Assembly: GCF_900176405.1 (NCBI RefSeq)
Contig: NZ_FWXJ01000004.1
Coordinates: 1-64,000 of the forward strand
DNA length: 64,000 nucleotides
Source of the DNA: Polynucleobacter kasalickyi
GTDB taxonomy: Bacteria > Pseudomonadota > Gammaproteobacteria > Burkholderiales > Burkholderiaceae
Direction: 5' to 3'
Shown: in pieces, positions 1-8,949 of the stretch
Position numbering within the stretch: the stretch's first letter is position 1
Layout: each line of letters starts with the position of its first letter
Notes under the pieces: generated by a model
Told to the model about the DNA's origin: nothing
Seen by the model: only the letters and a program-made list of their open reading frames with translations
Database searches by the model: none
Program-made: the position numbers and the translations under genes

Positions 1-90
1 TTAAATAACCGACCAAGAAAAAGATTAGGATTTAAAACACCCAACGAAGTATTTATGCAGTCCTTAAAACGTGTTGCACTTCGTACTTGA
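1..90 (+). CDS. IS30-family transposase, C-terminal fragment (cut by window edge)
   Basis: Frame 1 from the first base reads LNNRPRKRLGFKTPNEVF and ends VALRT followed by TGA at 88-90. The string NNRPRKRLGFKTPNEVF is typical of the extreme C-terminus of IS30-family DDE transposases, just after the catalytic glutamate helix. Only 29 residues are inside the window, so it cannot be told whether the element is intact. The end of the gene overlaps the element's terminal repeat, as is usual for IS30. Confidence 0.82.
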   Translation, partial: LNNRPRKRLGFKTPNEVFMQSLKRVALRT

Positions 91-94
91 ATCC
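73..94 (+). repeat. Probable right terminal inverted repeat of the IS30-type element
   Basis: The last codons of the transposase and the bases after them contain TTGCACTT followed by CTTGAATCC, the usual layout of an IS30-family right end. The outer boundary and the target duplication cannot be fixed because the left end lies outside the window. Confidence 0.55.
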
Positions 95-281
95 ATCTGA
101 GTAAATAAAATAAGTTAAACTATCTACAATATAAATATATACTAAATTCTTAAAAAAACTCCTTAAAACCAATAATTTGTATAGTTTTAGTAAGCAATTT
201 TACTTTTTTTCTTCAAGTAAACCTTTGACATTTCACAGATAAATATCTTTTGAACGGCCCAATAAATTGTTTTAGATATTC

Positions 282-878
282 ATGAGCGAAAAAATTAAAA
301 GTATTCTTTCTAAATTATTTCAGGTGTTAAATTCTTCACCTAGCGAGCTATTGCATGGGCGGCGGGTTCAATGGGATTTTGGCCGGTTCAATGATGCAAT
401 GAAATTTAGAGATTCCACTTCCTTATTTCAACCCAACATTGATCCCAATCAAGTCGCTCGTTGGTTACGCGCAGTGTTTTTAATTGCGACAATCAGTCTG
501 ATTGTTGGGTTCTTCTGCAGTATTTTTCAGTTCCCATGGTTACAAAATGGTAAGTCCCAAATGACTTATTATCAAGTCGGCTTGAAAAATGATCCAAGTC
601 ATTTATTTAGTAAAAAAGTCATTCATCTCGATGGTATTAAGATCCAAGGAATCATGATTACTAAGGATCAACCAGATAATGCTCAAGGTTATGTGATTTT
701 CGATATTGACGGCAAAAATATTGGCCCTATTGAAGTTGGGGAGACTTTTGGCAAGGGTTTATTTTTGCAATCAATCACTAATAATTCAGCGACGATTACT
801 TTTCAAGGACAAAAATCAACGATTTACTTGAATTCAAGTGAAAGCAACGTCCCCAATAATAAAGTAGTCTCAAAATAA
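282..878 (+). CDS. GspC-like single-pass membrane protein (orphan)
   Basis: A 198-residue protein with a cytoplasmic N-terminus of about 60 residues, one hydrophobic segment at about residues 63-85, and a periplasmic beta-rich part at about 110-190. The order of parts and the periplasmic pattern (GIMITKDQPDNAQGYVIFDI, then GKG, then a short TITFQGQ strand) resemble the HR domain of type II secretion GspC and related PilP/PulC proteins. No other secretion gene is nearby, so a role in a type II system is not supported by context. It lies between the IS30 end and a Bug receptor gene 16 bp downstream. Hypothetical is the safe label; GspC-like is inferred from architecture. Confidence 0.6.
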   Translation: MSEKIKSILSKLFQVLNSSPSELLHGRRVQWDFGRFNDAMKFRDSTSLFQPNIDPNQVARWLRAVFLIATISLIVGFFCSIFQFPWLQNGKSQMTYYQVGLKNDPSHLFSKKVIHLDGIKIQGIMITKDQPDNAQGYVIFDIDGKNIGPIEVGETFGKGLFLQSITNNSATITFQGQKSTIYLNSSESNVPNNKVVSK

Positions 879-894
879 ACAGGTTTAGTTAAAA

Positions 895-1857
895 ATGTTG
901 AAGAAAATAAATAACCCATTATCGAAACTCTCGCAAATTTTTTGGGTGCTTCTCATGTGCTTTAGTACTTATGTAGAGGCGGCCTATCCAGATAAACCTA
1001 TCCGTTTTATCTCTTCAACAGCAGCCGGGGGGCCATTAGATACGATGGCTCGCACTATGGCAAAAATGTTGAGTGATGAACTGAAACAACCGGTGATTGT
1101 AGAAAATAAACCAGGCGGTACAGGTATTTTGGCGATGAATTATGCCTTGAATCAAGCAGCAGATGGTTATACGATTGTGACTGCTACTGGGTCTACCTCA
1201 TTTATGTTGGCGGAAGGGAACGCATCCTTTACCGAAAATGATTTTATTTTTATTAGTGGTTTGCAATCAGAGCCGACTGCATTAGCCGTCGTCAAATCTA
1301 GCCCCATTAAAAACTTGGAGGATTTTTTACAGTTTGTTAAAAATGAACCAGAAAAAGTGAATATTGCTGGGTATGGCAATGCTGGATTTAATCAACTAGT
1401 GTATTCAAAATTTCAACAGCAAGCAAATTTCAAAGGTGCTTGGGTGCCTTATACAAGTGCTGGACAAGTTGTTTTATCGTTGTTAGGTGGTCAGGTACCC
1501 GCTGCAGTGATTACCCCAAGTTCAGCAATCTCTCAAATCCAAAATGGCGATATTCGCTTATTGGCATTGAGTACAGCTAAAAGAGATTTGTATTTTCCCA
1601 AAGTGCCAACCTTTAAAGAAAAAGGGTTCAATATTGTCGAATCTCTTTGGCGGGGTATTATGGTCAAAAAAGGTACCTCTAATGAAGTGCTGACTAAACT
1701 AACAACTGCGATTGCCAATGTAGAAAAAACACCCGAGTGGCGCAGATTTATGGCGGAAAATGCACAATCTTCGATGAATCTATCCGTTGATCAAATGCAA
1801 GAGTTTGTTAAAAACGAAATTGCTACAAGAAAAGCTTTCTTGAATCAATTAAAGTAA
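895..1857 (+). CDS. Bug/TctC-family periplasmic solute-binding receptor
   Basis: A 320-residue receptor of the tripartite tricarboxylate transporter (TctC/Bug) family, which binds carboxylates in the periplasm. It has a signal peptide ending near VEAAYPDKPIRFI, the opening AAGGPLDTMARTMAKML, the ENKPGGTG turn and the ADGYTI strand that mark the family. Length is normal. No TctA or TctB membrane gene lies beside it. It is convergent with the molybdenum hydroxylase operon and may supply that operon's substrate, but this is inference from position only. The ligand is unknown. Confidence 0.9.
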   Translation: MLKKINNPLSKLSQIFWVLLMCFSTYVEAAYPDKPIRFISSTAAGGPLDTMARTMAKMLSDELKQPVIVENKPGGTGILAMNYALNQAADGYTIVTATGSTSFMLAEGNASFTENDFIFISGLQSEPTALAVVKSSPIKNLEDFLQFVKNEPEKVNIAGYGNAGFNQLVYSKFQQQANFKGAWVPYTSAGQVVLSLLGGQVPAAVITPSSAISQIQNGDIRLLALSTAKRDLYFPKVPTFKEKGFNIVESLWRGIMVKKGTSNEVLTKLTTAIANVEKTPEWRRFMAENAQSSMNLSVDQMQEFVKNEIATRKAFLNQLK

Positions 1858-1870
1858 TCTGCACTATTTA

Positions 1871-1907
1871 GTCGTTATAAGGCTTTTAGATTTTTCCTTA
1901 TAACGAC
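1871..1907. terminator. Bidirectional hairpin between convergent genes
   Basis: A perfect 12-bp inverted repeat (GTCGTTATAAGG at 1871-1882 and its complement at 1896-1907) with a 13-nt loop sits in the 61-bp gap between two convergent genes. There is no clear U tract on either side, so it may need Rho or act as an RNA-stabilising hairpin. Confidence 0.6.
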
Positions 1908-1918
1908 AGCCCCAGTAA

Positions 1919-4213
1919 CTAAGCGTTCAGTAAACCCCAAACTTTGGACGGCGTAAACGGCATTTCTAGATTTGTGATGCCATGACCTTTTAGTGCATCA
2001 ACCATCGCGTTTGACAATGAAGGCAATGATCCAGAGCAACCAGACTCACCAACCCCTTTTGCACCTAAGAGATTGGAAGTAGTTGGTACTTCCACATGGT
2101 CACAAATAAAGTTGGTAATACATCCCGCTTTAGGCAAGGCATAATCCATGAGAGAGCCAGTAAGCAGTTGCCCTGACGCATCGTAAACTGTTCTTTCATA
2201 AAAAGCTTGGCCGATACCTTGTACAACGCCACCATGAATTTGTCCTTCAACCAGTTTGGGCGAGATAATTACTCCCGTATCGTCAACTGCTGTGTAGGAA
2301 ATAATATCTGTCACACCAGTATTGGGATCAATTTCAACTTCGGCAATGTGGCAACCATTCGGGTAAGTTGAACCAGACTGAGCTTCGCCCATGACGCTGA
2401 ATTGATCTTCTGACCATGAGTTTTCACTCATCAAACTAGATAATAATTCGGCAAAGGAAATTGTCTGATGTTGAGTTGCTGCTGACCAGCGGCCATCTGC
2501 AAAGACGATCGCATCAGTCGTTGTCCCAAGCCGAGCGGCAGCCAAAGGCTGAAATTTTTCTACAAACTGTACGCACATATTTTTCACGGCACTGCCAGCA
2601 CCATAGAGCGTCCTAGACCCTCCTGTACTATTGCCAATGACCTTATGATCAGCTTGGCCAGCAGTGTAGGAGATTTTTTCAACAGGATAACCGAGTGTGT
2701 CTGCTGCAATTTGCGTAAAGGATGTTTCATGACCTTGACCAGAAGCGCCAGTAACGCCAAAAATTTGTAATTCACCCTGGGGATTGAATTTACCTTCAAT
2801 TTGGTCTTTAGCAAAATTACCGGCAGCAGAAGATTCAATAAAATAAGCTAAACCTATCCCGCGTAGTTTCCCCATTTCAGCCGATTTCTGCCGTCTTTCT
2901 TCAAACGTTTTGTACTGACTGAGCTCAATAGCACGATCAATGACTTGTATAAAATCGCCGCTATCAATCGTAGTGCCAATGGCGTTGGTGTAAGGAAAGT
3001 CTTGGACTGGTACGAAGTTCTTTTTACGCAGGGCAACTTTATCAAACCCATGCTCATTAGCCGCATGATCCACTAAACGTTCAACTGCATAGGCAATATC
3101 CGGTCTGCCAGCACCTCGGTAAGCTGATACGGGTACTGTATTCGTGTAGTAAAGCTCTGAACTCATGGCTAGAGCTGGTATTTTATAAACACCACCCATC
3201 GTAATGGAGATATTTCTAGTGCCTATAAATGAACCAAAGTAACAGTTGTAAGCCCCAATATCTACTTTGTCTGCAAATCGTATCGCTAGGAAATTGCCAC
3301 TTTCGTCCAACGCAATGGAGCCATTTAGTTCAAGTGCGCGGCCATGCCAGTCAGATAAGATCACTTCAGAGCGACTACCGACCCATTTAATCGGCTTACC
3401 CAAAACTTTAGTTGCTAAGATTGCTAGGGCGTGCTCACTGTAAGCGCCACTTCGAATTCCAAAAGAACCGCCTACATCATGGGTTTCAATCTCAATTTTT
3501 TCGGGGCCAAGTCCAGTAATGTGGGATAAGAAACCATGCATCCCATTGACACCTTGAGTCGGAGCGTGCAGTTTAACAATGTCAGTTGTTGCGTCATAGT
3601 TGGCAACTACTGCTCTAGGCTCCATGGGATTCCCAATCAGGCGTTGACTATGGATGGTTACATGACTTACGAAGGCTGCTTTACGGAAGGCTTCATCTAC
3701 TTTTGCATGATCACCATTGCGGTAAATAATAGATCTGTTATTGTCGGCCGAAGCATGGAGTGTCGCCGCACCTTCGGCAGTTGCACTACTGTAATCTGTC
3801 ACTGCCTCCAGAATGTCATAATCAATCGCGGCAAGCTCCGCTGCGTTTATTGCGTTCTCAAGAGTGTCCGCAATAACCATTGCTACGGGTTGACCCACGA
3901 ACAACACTTTATCCTGCGCCAAAATGGGCATCGGCGCAACGATTTGGGTTTGGCCGTCAGGATTTTGTGCGGTCGTTCCGGTTGGAATTCCTTTATAGTT
4001 TGCTAAAGAAACATCCTGATGCGTTAATACTTTAACCACACCATTCGCCGACTCGACATCAGAAAAGTCCATCGCGTTAATATTAGCGTGCGCATAGGGT
4101 GATCTGATAATGAAAGCAAATAACATCCCATCGTAATACCAATCTGCCGAATATTTGCCATGACCAGTAATGAGGCGCTCGTCTTCTTTTCTTAGTAAGT
4201 GATCATTGTGCAT
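1919..4213 (-). CDS. Molybdenum hydroxylase large subunit (xanthine dehydrogenase/CO dehydrogenase family, form II type)
   Basis: The Mo-cofactor subunit of a three-subunit hydroxylase, 764 residues from the chosen start. That start (MHNDHLLRKEDERLITGHG) is preceded by AAGGA and lies 5 bp after the small-subunit stop; a longer reading would run back into that gene without a better ribosome site. It carries the substrate-loop motif AYRGAGR (about residues 364-370), the form II version; true CO dehydrogenases have AYRCSFR. It also has GGSFGIR and the catalytic glutamate in KGVGESG (about E723). CO oxidation is therefore not supported; aldehydes or N-heterocycles are likelier substrates. Gene order FAD-2Fe2S-Mo matches the coxMSL layout. 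Confidence 0.93.
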   Translation of the reverse strand: MHNDHLLRKEDERLITGHGKYSADWYYDGMLFAFIIRSPYAHANINAMDFSDVESANGVVKVLTHQDVSLANYKGIPTGTTAQNPDGQTQIVAPMPILAQDKVLFVGQPVAMVIADTLENAINAAELAAIDYDILEAVTDYSSATAEGAATLHASADNNRSIIYRNGDHAKVDEAFRKAAFVSHVTIHSQRLIGNPMEPRAVVANYDATTDIVKLHAPTQGVNGMHGFLSHITGLGPEKIEIETHDVGGSFGIRSGAYSEHALAILATKVLGKPIKWVGSRSEVILSDWHGRALELNGSIALDESGNFLAIRFADKVDIGAYNCYFGSFIGTRNISITMGGVYKIPALAMSSELYYTNTVPVSAYRGAGRPDIAYAVERLVDHAANEHGFDKVALRKKNFVPVQDFPYTNAIGTTIDSGDFIQVIDRAIELSQYKTFEERRQKSAEMGKLRGIGLAYFIESSAAGNFAKDQIEGKFNPQGELQIFGVTGASGQGHETSFTQIAADTLGYPVEKISYTAGQADHKVIGNSTGGSRTLYGAGSAVKNMCVQFVEKFQPLAAARLGTTTDAIVFADGRWSAATQHQTISFAELLSSLMSENSWSEDQFSVMGEAQSGSTYPNGCHIAEVEIDPNTGVTDIISYTAVDDTGVIISPKLVEGQIHGGVVQGIGQAFYERTVYDASGQLLTGSLMDYALPKAGCITNFICDHVEVPTTSNLLGAKGVGESGCSGSLPSLSNAMVDALKGHGITNLEMPFTPSKVWGLLNA

Positions 4214-4218
4214 ATTTA

Positions 4219-4674
4219 TTATCCTTGCATTTTCTTCGCTGCTGATTTCACGGCAGCGATGATATTGACATAACCAGTACAACGGCAGAGATTGCCAGCA
4301 AGACCCGCAATAATCTGATCATCCGTTGGATTAGGAAAGTCTTTGAGGAGTTGAACTGTACTCATAATCATGCCAGGGGTACAAAAACCACACTGTAAGC
4401 CGTGCTCTTGTGAAAAAGCTTCTTGCACTGGGTGAAGACCTTGCTGCGCTAATCCTTCGATCGTCGTGATTTCTGAATCAGCTGCTTGCAGAGCAAGAAT
4501 CGTACAGGATTTAATGGAGGTTCCATTCATTTGCACCGTGCAACAACCGCATTGACTGGTATCACAGCCAACGTGAGTACCGGTTAAGTGTAAATGGTCT
4601 CTAATGAGGTCAACCAATAAAGTATTGTCATTCACTGTGACTTCTTGCACAGTACCGTTAATAGTGATTTTCAT
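4219..4674 (-). CDS. Molybdenum hydroxylase small subunit, two [2Fe-2S] clusters
   Basis: A 151-residue iron-sulfur subunit that carries electrons from the Mo site to FAD. The N-terminal plant-ferredoxin-type cluster is ligated by CDTSQCGCC and a later Cys (SIKSC). The C-terminal helical cluster is ligated by QCGFCTPGM and LCRCTGY. All eight expected cysteines are present and the length is usual. It is the middle gene of the operon, 21 bp after the FAD-subunit gene and 5 bp before the large-subunit gene. Confidence 0.95.
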   Translation of the reverse strand: MKITINGTVQEVTVNDNTLLVDLIRDHLHLTGTHVGCDTSQCGCCTVQMNGTSIKSCTILALQAADSEITTIEGLAQQGLHPVQEAFSQEHGLQCGFCTPGMIMSTVQLLKDFPNPTDDQIIAGLAGNLCRCTGYVNIIAAVKSAAKKMQG

Positions 4675-4695
4675 TCTTTAAAAAACCTAAATAAG

Positions 4696-5481
4696 TTATT
4701 GGGTAAATTGGGTGAGGGCTTTTTCTAGCAAGACCTTTGTCATATGGGCACGATATTTTCCAGAAGCATGAATATCTTCAATTAATTGATCATGCTGAAG
4801 AGGGGGCAGCGCCTTCTTTTTACGCAGAGCAAATTCTGCATCCGTCCATCGAAACACGCCGTCGCCAACTCCTGTCACGGCAATAGAAAAATCATCTGGA
4901 CCAAATTGAGCTACAAAAACGCCGACTAAGGCATAACCTGAAGCCGCTTGTTTTAATTTGACATAAGTGCTTTGTAATGGGATTTGAAACTGGACTTCTT
5001 GAATCATTTCCCCATCATTTAAACAAGTCGTATAAAGGCCTAGAAAAAAGTCTTTAGCTGGAATAATGCGCTCATCGGTAACGATATTGGCATTTAGCGC
5101 GAGAGCGGCAGCTGGGTAATCGGCGGAAGGGTCATTGTTTGCGAGAGATCCACCTAAGGTTCCTCTTGCCCTTACCTGGGGATCACCAATCAAATTAGCC
5201 AGTTGCGCTAAGCCCAAAATACTCGAGGAAACCAAAGGATGATTGCTAACTTCTCGATGCTTGGTAGTAGCGCCAATGACTAGTCGCCCATCTTTTGATG
5301 CGATAGCATTTAACTCTTGAAGTTGACCAATATCAATTAAATGACTAGGATTCGCGAGGCGATGCTTCATCGCTGGAAGAAGAGTCATACCACCAGCAAT
5401 AAATTTAGATTCGGAATCAAGGCGAACTTGTTGCTGTGCCTCAAGGATGGATTTAGGGCGAAGATAATTAAAAGGATACAT
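4696..5481 (-). CDS. Molybdenum hydroxylase medium subunit, FAD-binding
   Basis: A 261-residue FAD subunit of the CoxM/xanthine-dehydrogenase middle-subunit family. FAD-binding signatures are visible: AGGMTLLPAMKHR near residue 30, IGATTKH near 69, and RARGTLGGSLANNDPSADYP near 105-124. It is the first gene of the operon, so the promoter should lie in 5482-5638, the divergent gap shared with the acyl-CoA dehydrogenase gene. Confidence 0.93.
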   Translation of the reverse strand: MYPFNYLRPKSILEAQQQVRLDSESKFIAGGMTLLPAMKHRLANPSHLIDIGQLQELNAIASKDGRLVIGATTKHREVSNHPLVSSSILGLAQLANLIGDPQVRARGTLGGSLANNDPSADYPAAALALNANIVTDERIIPAKDFFLGLYTTCLNDGEMIQEVQFQIPLQSTYVKLKQAASGYALVGVFVAQFGPDDFSIAVTGVGDGVFRWTDAEFALRKKKALPPLQHDQLIEDIHASGKYRAHMTKVLLEKALTQFTQ

Positions 5482-5638
5482 AGGTCTCTACTGAATAATA
5501 TTTATCTTTAATCATATCGCAAAAATGCTTTAAAAGTTTATCAAATCTGTTTCAAACTTCTGCAATCGCCAATAGTTGTGAAATTAATGTATAGAATATT
5601 AAACATACCAAAAGCAATCCATCTTTCGAGGCTTATTT

Positions 5639-6802
5639 ATGAATTTTTCACTCAGTCCTGAATTACTCTCTCTACAAGAGAAAGTTAGAGAATTTATCAA
5701 AACAGAAATCATTCCAATGGAGAATGATCCGCGTCAAGATGCTCATGGTCCACACGAATCATTGAAACATGAACTTATCGAAAAAGCCAAGAAAATTGGC
5801 TTACTAACACCACACGGCCCTAAAGAGTATGGTTGCTTAGCACTCAGTCACGTAGAAAAAGCAATTGTTTTTGAGGAGGCTGGCTATTCCACCTTAGGTC
5901 CTATTGCCCTAAATGTGCACGCCCCTGATGAAGGAAATATTCATTTATTGTCAGAAGTTGCGAGCCCTGAGCAAAAAGAGCGTTGGTTGAAGCCCTTAGT
6001 CGAAGGAAAAATTCGTTCTTGTTTTGCCATGACAGAACCAGCCCCTGGTGCCGGGGCAGATCCTTCAATGCTCAATACCACAGCGGTTTTGGATGGAAAT
6101 GATTATGTGATTAATGGTACTAAATGGTTTATTACTGGGGCTGTTGGAGCCTCATTTGCCATTATTATGGCCAAAATGGAAGATGGTAGCGCGACCATGT
6201 TTTTATCGGACATGGACGTCTTAGGTATTAAAGTGGTTCGTCAAATGGAGGCACTAGACTCTTGTTTTACCGGCGGCCATGCTGTCGTAGAGTTTAATCA
6301 ATTGAGAGTGCCTAAGGAAAACGTCTTAGGCGCCGTCGGCAAGGGGTTTCGTTACGCACAAGTTCGATTAGCGCCGGCAAGACTTACGCATTGTATGCGT
6401 TGGTTAGGGCAAGCGAGAAGAGCAAATGATATTGCTGTGGAATATGCCCGTAATCGTCAAGCGTTTGGCCAAGTATTAGGAACCCATGAAGGTGTAGGTT
6501 TTATGTTGGCGGACAATGATATGGACTTACAAACAGCAAGGTTGCATATTTGGCATACAGCTTGGTTACTCGATCAAGGTGAAAAAGGTAATTTTGAATC
6601 GAGCCGTGCGAAAACGATTTGTGCCGAAGCGCAGTGGCGAGTAGTGGATCGTTGTGTACAGATACTAGGCGGGCAAGGGGTTACTGGTGAGACGATCGTG
6701 ATGCGCATCTTTAAAGACCTTAGAGCCTTTAGAATCTATGATGGTCCAAGCGAGGTGCACCGCTGGAGCATGGCAAGAAAGATTCTCAATTTAAAAAAAT
6801 AA
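5639..6802 (+). CDS. Acyl-CoA dehydrogenase family protein (ACAD10/11-like subgroup)
   Basis: A 387-residue flavoenzyme predicted to make an alpha,beta double bond in an acyl-CoA. Family signatures are CFAMTEPAPGAGADPS (FAD site) and the C-terminal RIYDGPSEVHRWSMARKIL. The usual catalytic Glu of IYEGT is Asp here (IYDGPSEVHR), and the alternative Glu of isovaleryl-CoA-type enzymes is also missing (VRLAPARLTH). This pattern is shared with ACAD10/11-like proteins, so the substrate may be unusual. It lies divergent from the molybdenum hydroxylase operon and 30 bp before the dehalogenase gene, probably in one transcript with it. Confidence 0.9.
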   Translation: MNFSLSPELLSLQEKVREFIKTEIIPMENDPRQDAHGPHESLKHELIEKAKKIGLLTPHGPKEYGCLALSHVEKAIVFEEAGYSTLGPIALNVHAPDEGNIHLLSEVASPEQKERWLKPLVEGKIRSCFAMTEPAPGAGADPSMLNTTAVLDGNDYVINGTKWFITGAVGASFAIIMAKMEDGSATMFLSDMDVLGIKVVRQMEALDSCFTGGHAVVEFNQLRVPKENVLGAVGKGFRYAQVRLAPARLTHCMRWLGQARRANDIAVEYARNRQAFGQVLGTHEGVGFMLADNDMDLQTARLHIWHTAWLLDQGEKGNFESSRAKTICAEAQWRVVDRCVQILGGQGVTGETIVMRIFKDLRAFRIYDGPSEVHRWSMARKILNLKK

Positions 6803-6832
6803 TAGTTTTTTGTTTAGCTGCGGAGTCACACC

Positions 6833-7531
6833 TTGTATAAATTAGTTGCTTTTGATGCTTATGGTACGCTATTTGACGTGTATTCGATGGGGCAATTAGC
6901 CGAGGAGCTATTTCCCGGTCATGGAGAGATCATTTCTGTGATGTGGCGTGATCGTCAAATTGAGTACACCAGACTCGTTACGATGAGCGATCCTAATCCT
7001 TTGGGTAGTAAATATTATCTACCTTTTTGGGAAATTACCATTCGCGCTTTACGGTATGTGTGTAAGAGATTGCAATTGAGTTTAACGGCACAAAAAGAAT
7101 TACTTTTAATGACGCAATATGCCAAGTTAAGTGCTTTTGCAGATGCATCCTCCGTGTTGCAAGCGCTGAAGCAAAAAGGCCTTGCGACGGCAATCCTCTC
7201 TAATGGTAGTCGGGAGATGTTGAAAACTGTGGTCAGTAGTAATGGACTAGAGGGCTATCTAGACCAAGTGGTTACCGTGGAAGAGGTGAGGCTGTTCAAA
7301 ACCGCACCACAGAGTTACCAATTATTAATCGATGCATTCTCCATCAAAAAAGAAGAGATTCTCTTTGTCTCTTCTAATGCTTGGGATGTGGTGGGCGCTG
7401 CTTGGTTTGGCTACGATGTATTTTGGGTCAATCGCTCCCAATTACCTTTTGAAGAAATTGGCGAACCACCTCATTACGAAGGGCGTAGTTTGTCGGACTT
7501 GCCCTCAATCTTCCATCAAGAGTCGACTTAA
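6833..7531 (+). CDS. Haloacid dehalogenase, type II (HAD superfamily)
   Basis: A 232-residue cytosolic HAD hydrolase with L-2-haloacid dehalogenase signatures: nucleophile Asp8 in AFDAYGTLFDV, a Ser in LSNGS, a Lys in RLFKTAP, and the subclass motif FVSSNAWDVVGAAWFGY. The expected reaction is hydrolysis of 2-haloalkanoates to 2-hydroxyacids. The start is TTG, chosen because GGAG (6822-6825) stands 7 bases upstream and no ATG fits. Its stop codon overlaps that of the convergent MmgE/PrpD gene: the two TAA triplets share the bases of TTAA. Confidence 0.88.
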   Translation: MYKLVAFDAYGTLFDVYSMGQLAEELFPGHGEIISVMWRDRQIEYTRLVTMSDPNPLGSKYYLPFWEITIRALRYVCKRLQLSLTAQKELLLMTQYAKLSAFADASSVLQALKQKGLATAILSNGSREMLKTVVSSNGLEGYLDQVVTVEEVRLFKTAPQSYQLLIDAFSIKKEEILFVSSNAWDVVGAAWFGYDVFWVNRSQLPFEEIGEPPHYEGRSLSDLPSIFHQEST

Positions 7532-8949
7532 GTTGGTAACGTATTTGTAATAATGGATGTTAGTTGACTAAAATTACTTGCTGTCTCAACTACCCCTTGG
7601 GTTCTTGCCGGGTTGTAACGGGTTAACAATTCAGAGGTCAGTAAGTCTTGAAGATCTTTTAAGTCGTACGGTCGGGTGATACTACCCTGAGGCGCAGCAA
7701 TAAACTTTACAAAAGTTTTGCCGTTCGTCAAGGTAATCGTTAACTTGGCACTGACCGATTCAGTAGAACTAGTCTGTTCCACCTCATCATCAAGAACACA
7801 TTCAACCATCTGCGTTAAACGAATGATTTCGAGATCTGCAAGACCTTGTTCAAAGTCAGTAATGTTGAGGGTTGGATTTAAGTGATGAATGGCATGATGA
7901 AGACTGAGTGCCACCGCAAATGGCGCACTCATTTGAGCAGCTTGTAAATCTGCTGGGTTATTTTGCGTCAGTCTGCCCTGGATCACTTTCGGTATTCCGA
8001 GTGTAATACTTGCAATTGAGGAGCAATCCAAAGTTGTTGCTTCCCCATTACCAGCAGATAGCTCTGAAATAATTAGTTGTGCTGCTTCAATTGCCGATAG
8101 AACCCGCGCACTACAAGCGTGCGGTTTGATCGACACCTCATGAACCACAAAAGTCTTGCCAAGTGTTGCAAAGGCTTGCGTCAAGTTGGACTCATCACTG
8201 TAAGCTTTTGCAAAACCATCTTTGCCTTCTAAAATATCCATTGGCCCAGAAAATCCTGCATCAACGAGCAGGGCGGCCCTTACTCCGGAACTTGCTGCTT
8301 GTGCCGCATGCAGTCTTTTGACGGTTGAGCCTGAGTGAAAAAATTGTACTAAGCCACCCGCAAAGGATGATCCGATACCAAGCGTTTGAGCAATTTTTTC
8401 AATTTGGGTTTCTCGATCCTTTTCAAAGTGAATCAGTTTTGCAGCTGCAATAGCGGCTCCTAAAACGCCACAAGTGGAGGTACTTTGAAAGCCTCTCTTG
8501 AAATGACTTGGTTGAATAGCTAACCCAATCCGAATCATTGCTTCATATCCGCAAAAAACCGCACTGAGAATTTGCGAGCCTGAACGATTTAGACTTTGAC
8601 CAACCGCAAGCGCCGCAGAAAAAACGACGCAACCAGGGTGCAGCATCGAGCCAACATGTACGTCATCCGCGTCAATACTGCCAGAATAGATCGCATTTAA
8701 AAAAGCCGCACTTTGTGAATCAAGCTTTTGGTCAGAAAATAACACCGCACTTTGCCCAAGTTGTGAACTGGCCTTAATAAAGTTTTCAGCCCACTCACTC
8801 CATGGCATCCTTTTACCTACTGAGGCGACACGTAAGTAGTCTAAATAAAAAAGATGTAATTTTTCTTGAACATCGCTCGGCAAATCTTCAAAGAAAGTAT
8901 TTGCTACGAAGGTGGCGAGTTGTAGGGTGGGGGAAGTTGTTGAGTTCAC
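7528..8949 (-). CDS. MmgE/PrpD family protein (copy 1)
   Basis: A 473-residue protein of the family that includes 2-methylcitrate dehydratase PrpD, cis-aconitate decarboxylase and many uncharacterised proteins. Family marks are SGSIDADDVHVGSMLHPGC near residue 90, FQSTSTCGVLGAAIAAAKL and VSIKPHACSARVL. It starts with GTG, whose last two bases form part of the upstream gene's TGA (GTGA overlap), so translation is coupled. The two neighbouring family members align along their whole length and may form a heteromer. The substrate is unknown; a carboxylic acid is likely from the family and the nearby Bug receptor. Confidence 0.88.
   Translation of the reverse strand: MNSTTSPTLQLATFVANTFFEDLPSDVQEKLHLFYLDYLRVASVGKRMPWSEWAENFIKASSQLGQSAVLFSDQKLDSQSAAFLNAIYSGSIDADDVHVGSMLHPGCVVFSAALAVGQSLNRSGSQILSAVFCGYEAMIRIGLAIQPSHFKRGFQSTSTCGVLGAAIAAAKLIHFEKDRETQIEKIAQTLGIGSSFAGGLVQFFHSGSTVKRLHAAQAASSGVRAALLVDAGFSGPMDILEGKDGFAKAYSDESNLTQAFATLGKTFVVHEVSIKPHACSARVLSAIEAAQLIISELSAGNGEATTLDCSSIASITLGIPKVIQGRLTQNNPADLQAAQMSAPFAVALSLHHAIHHLNPTLNITDFEQGLADLEIIRLTQMVECVLDDEVEQTSSTESVSAKLTITLTNGKTFVKFIAAPQGSITRPYDLKDLQDLLTSELLTRYNPARTQGVVETASNFSQLTSIITNTLPT

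Noticed and set aside
3536..4006. 156-codon plus-strand ORF inside the molybdenum hydroxylase large-subunit gene
   Set aside because: Fully antisense to a strongly supported gene; composition (many Cys, His, Arg) is that of a reverse-frame shadow.
1919..5481. Annotation of this operon as aerobic CO dehydrogenase
   Set aside because: The large subunit has AYRGAGR rather than the AYRCSFR loop needed for the Mo-Cu site of true CO dehydrogenases.
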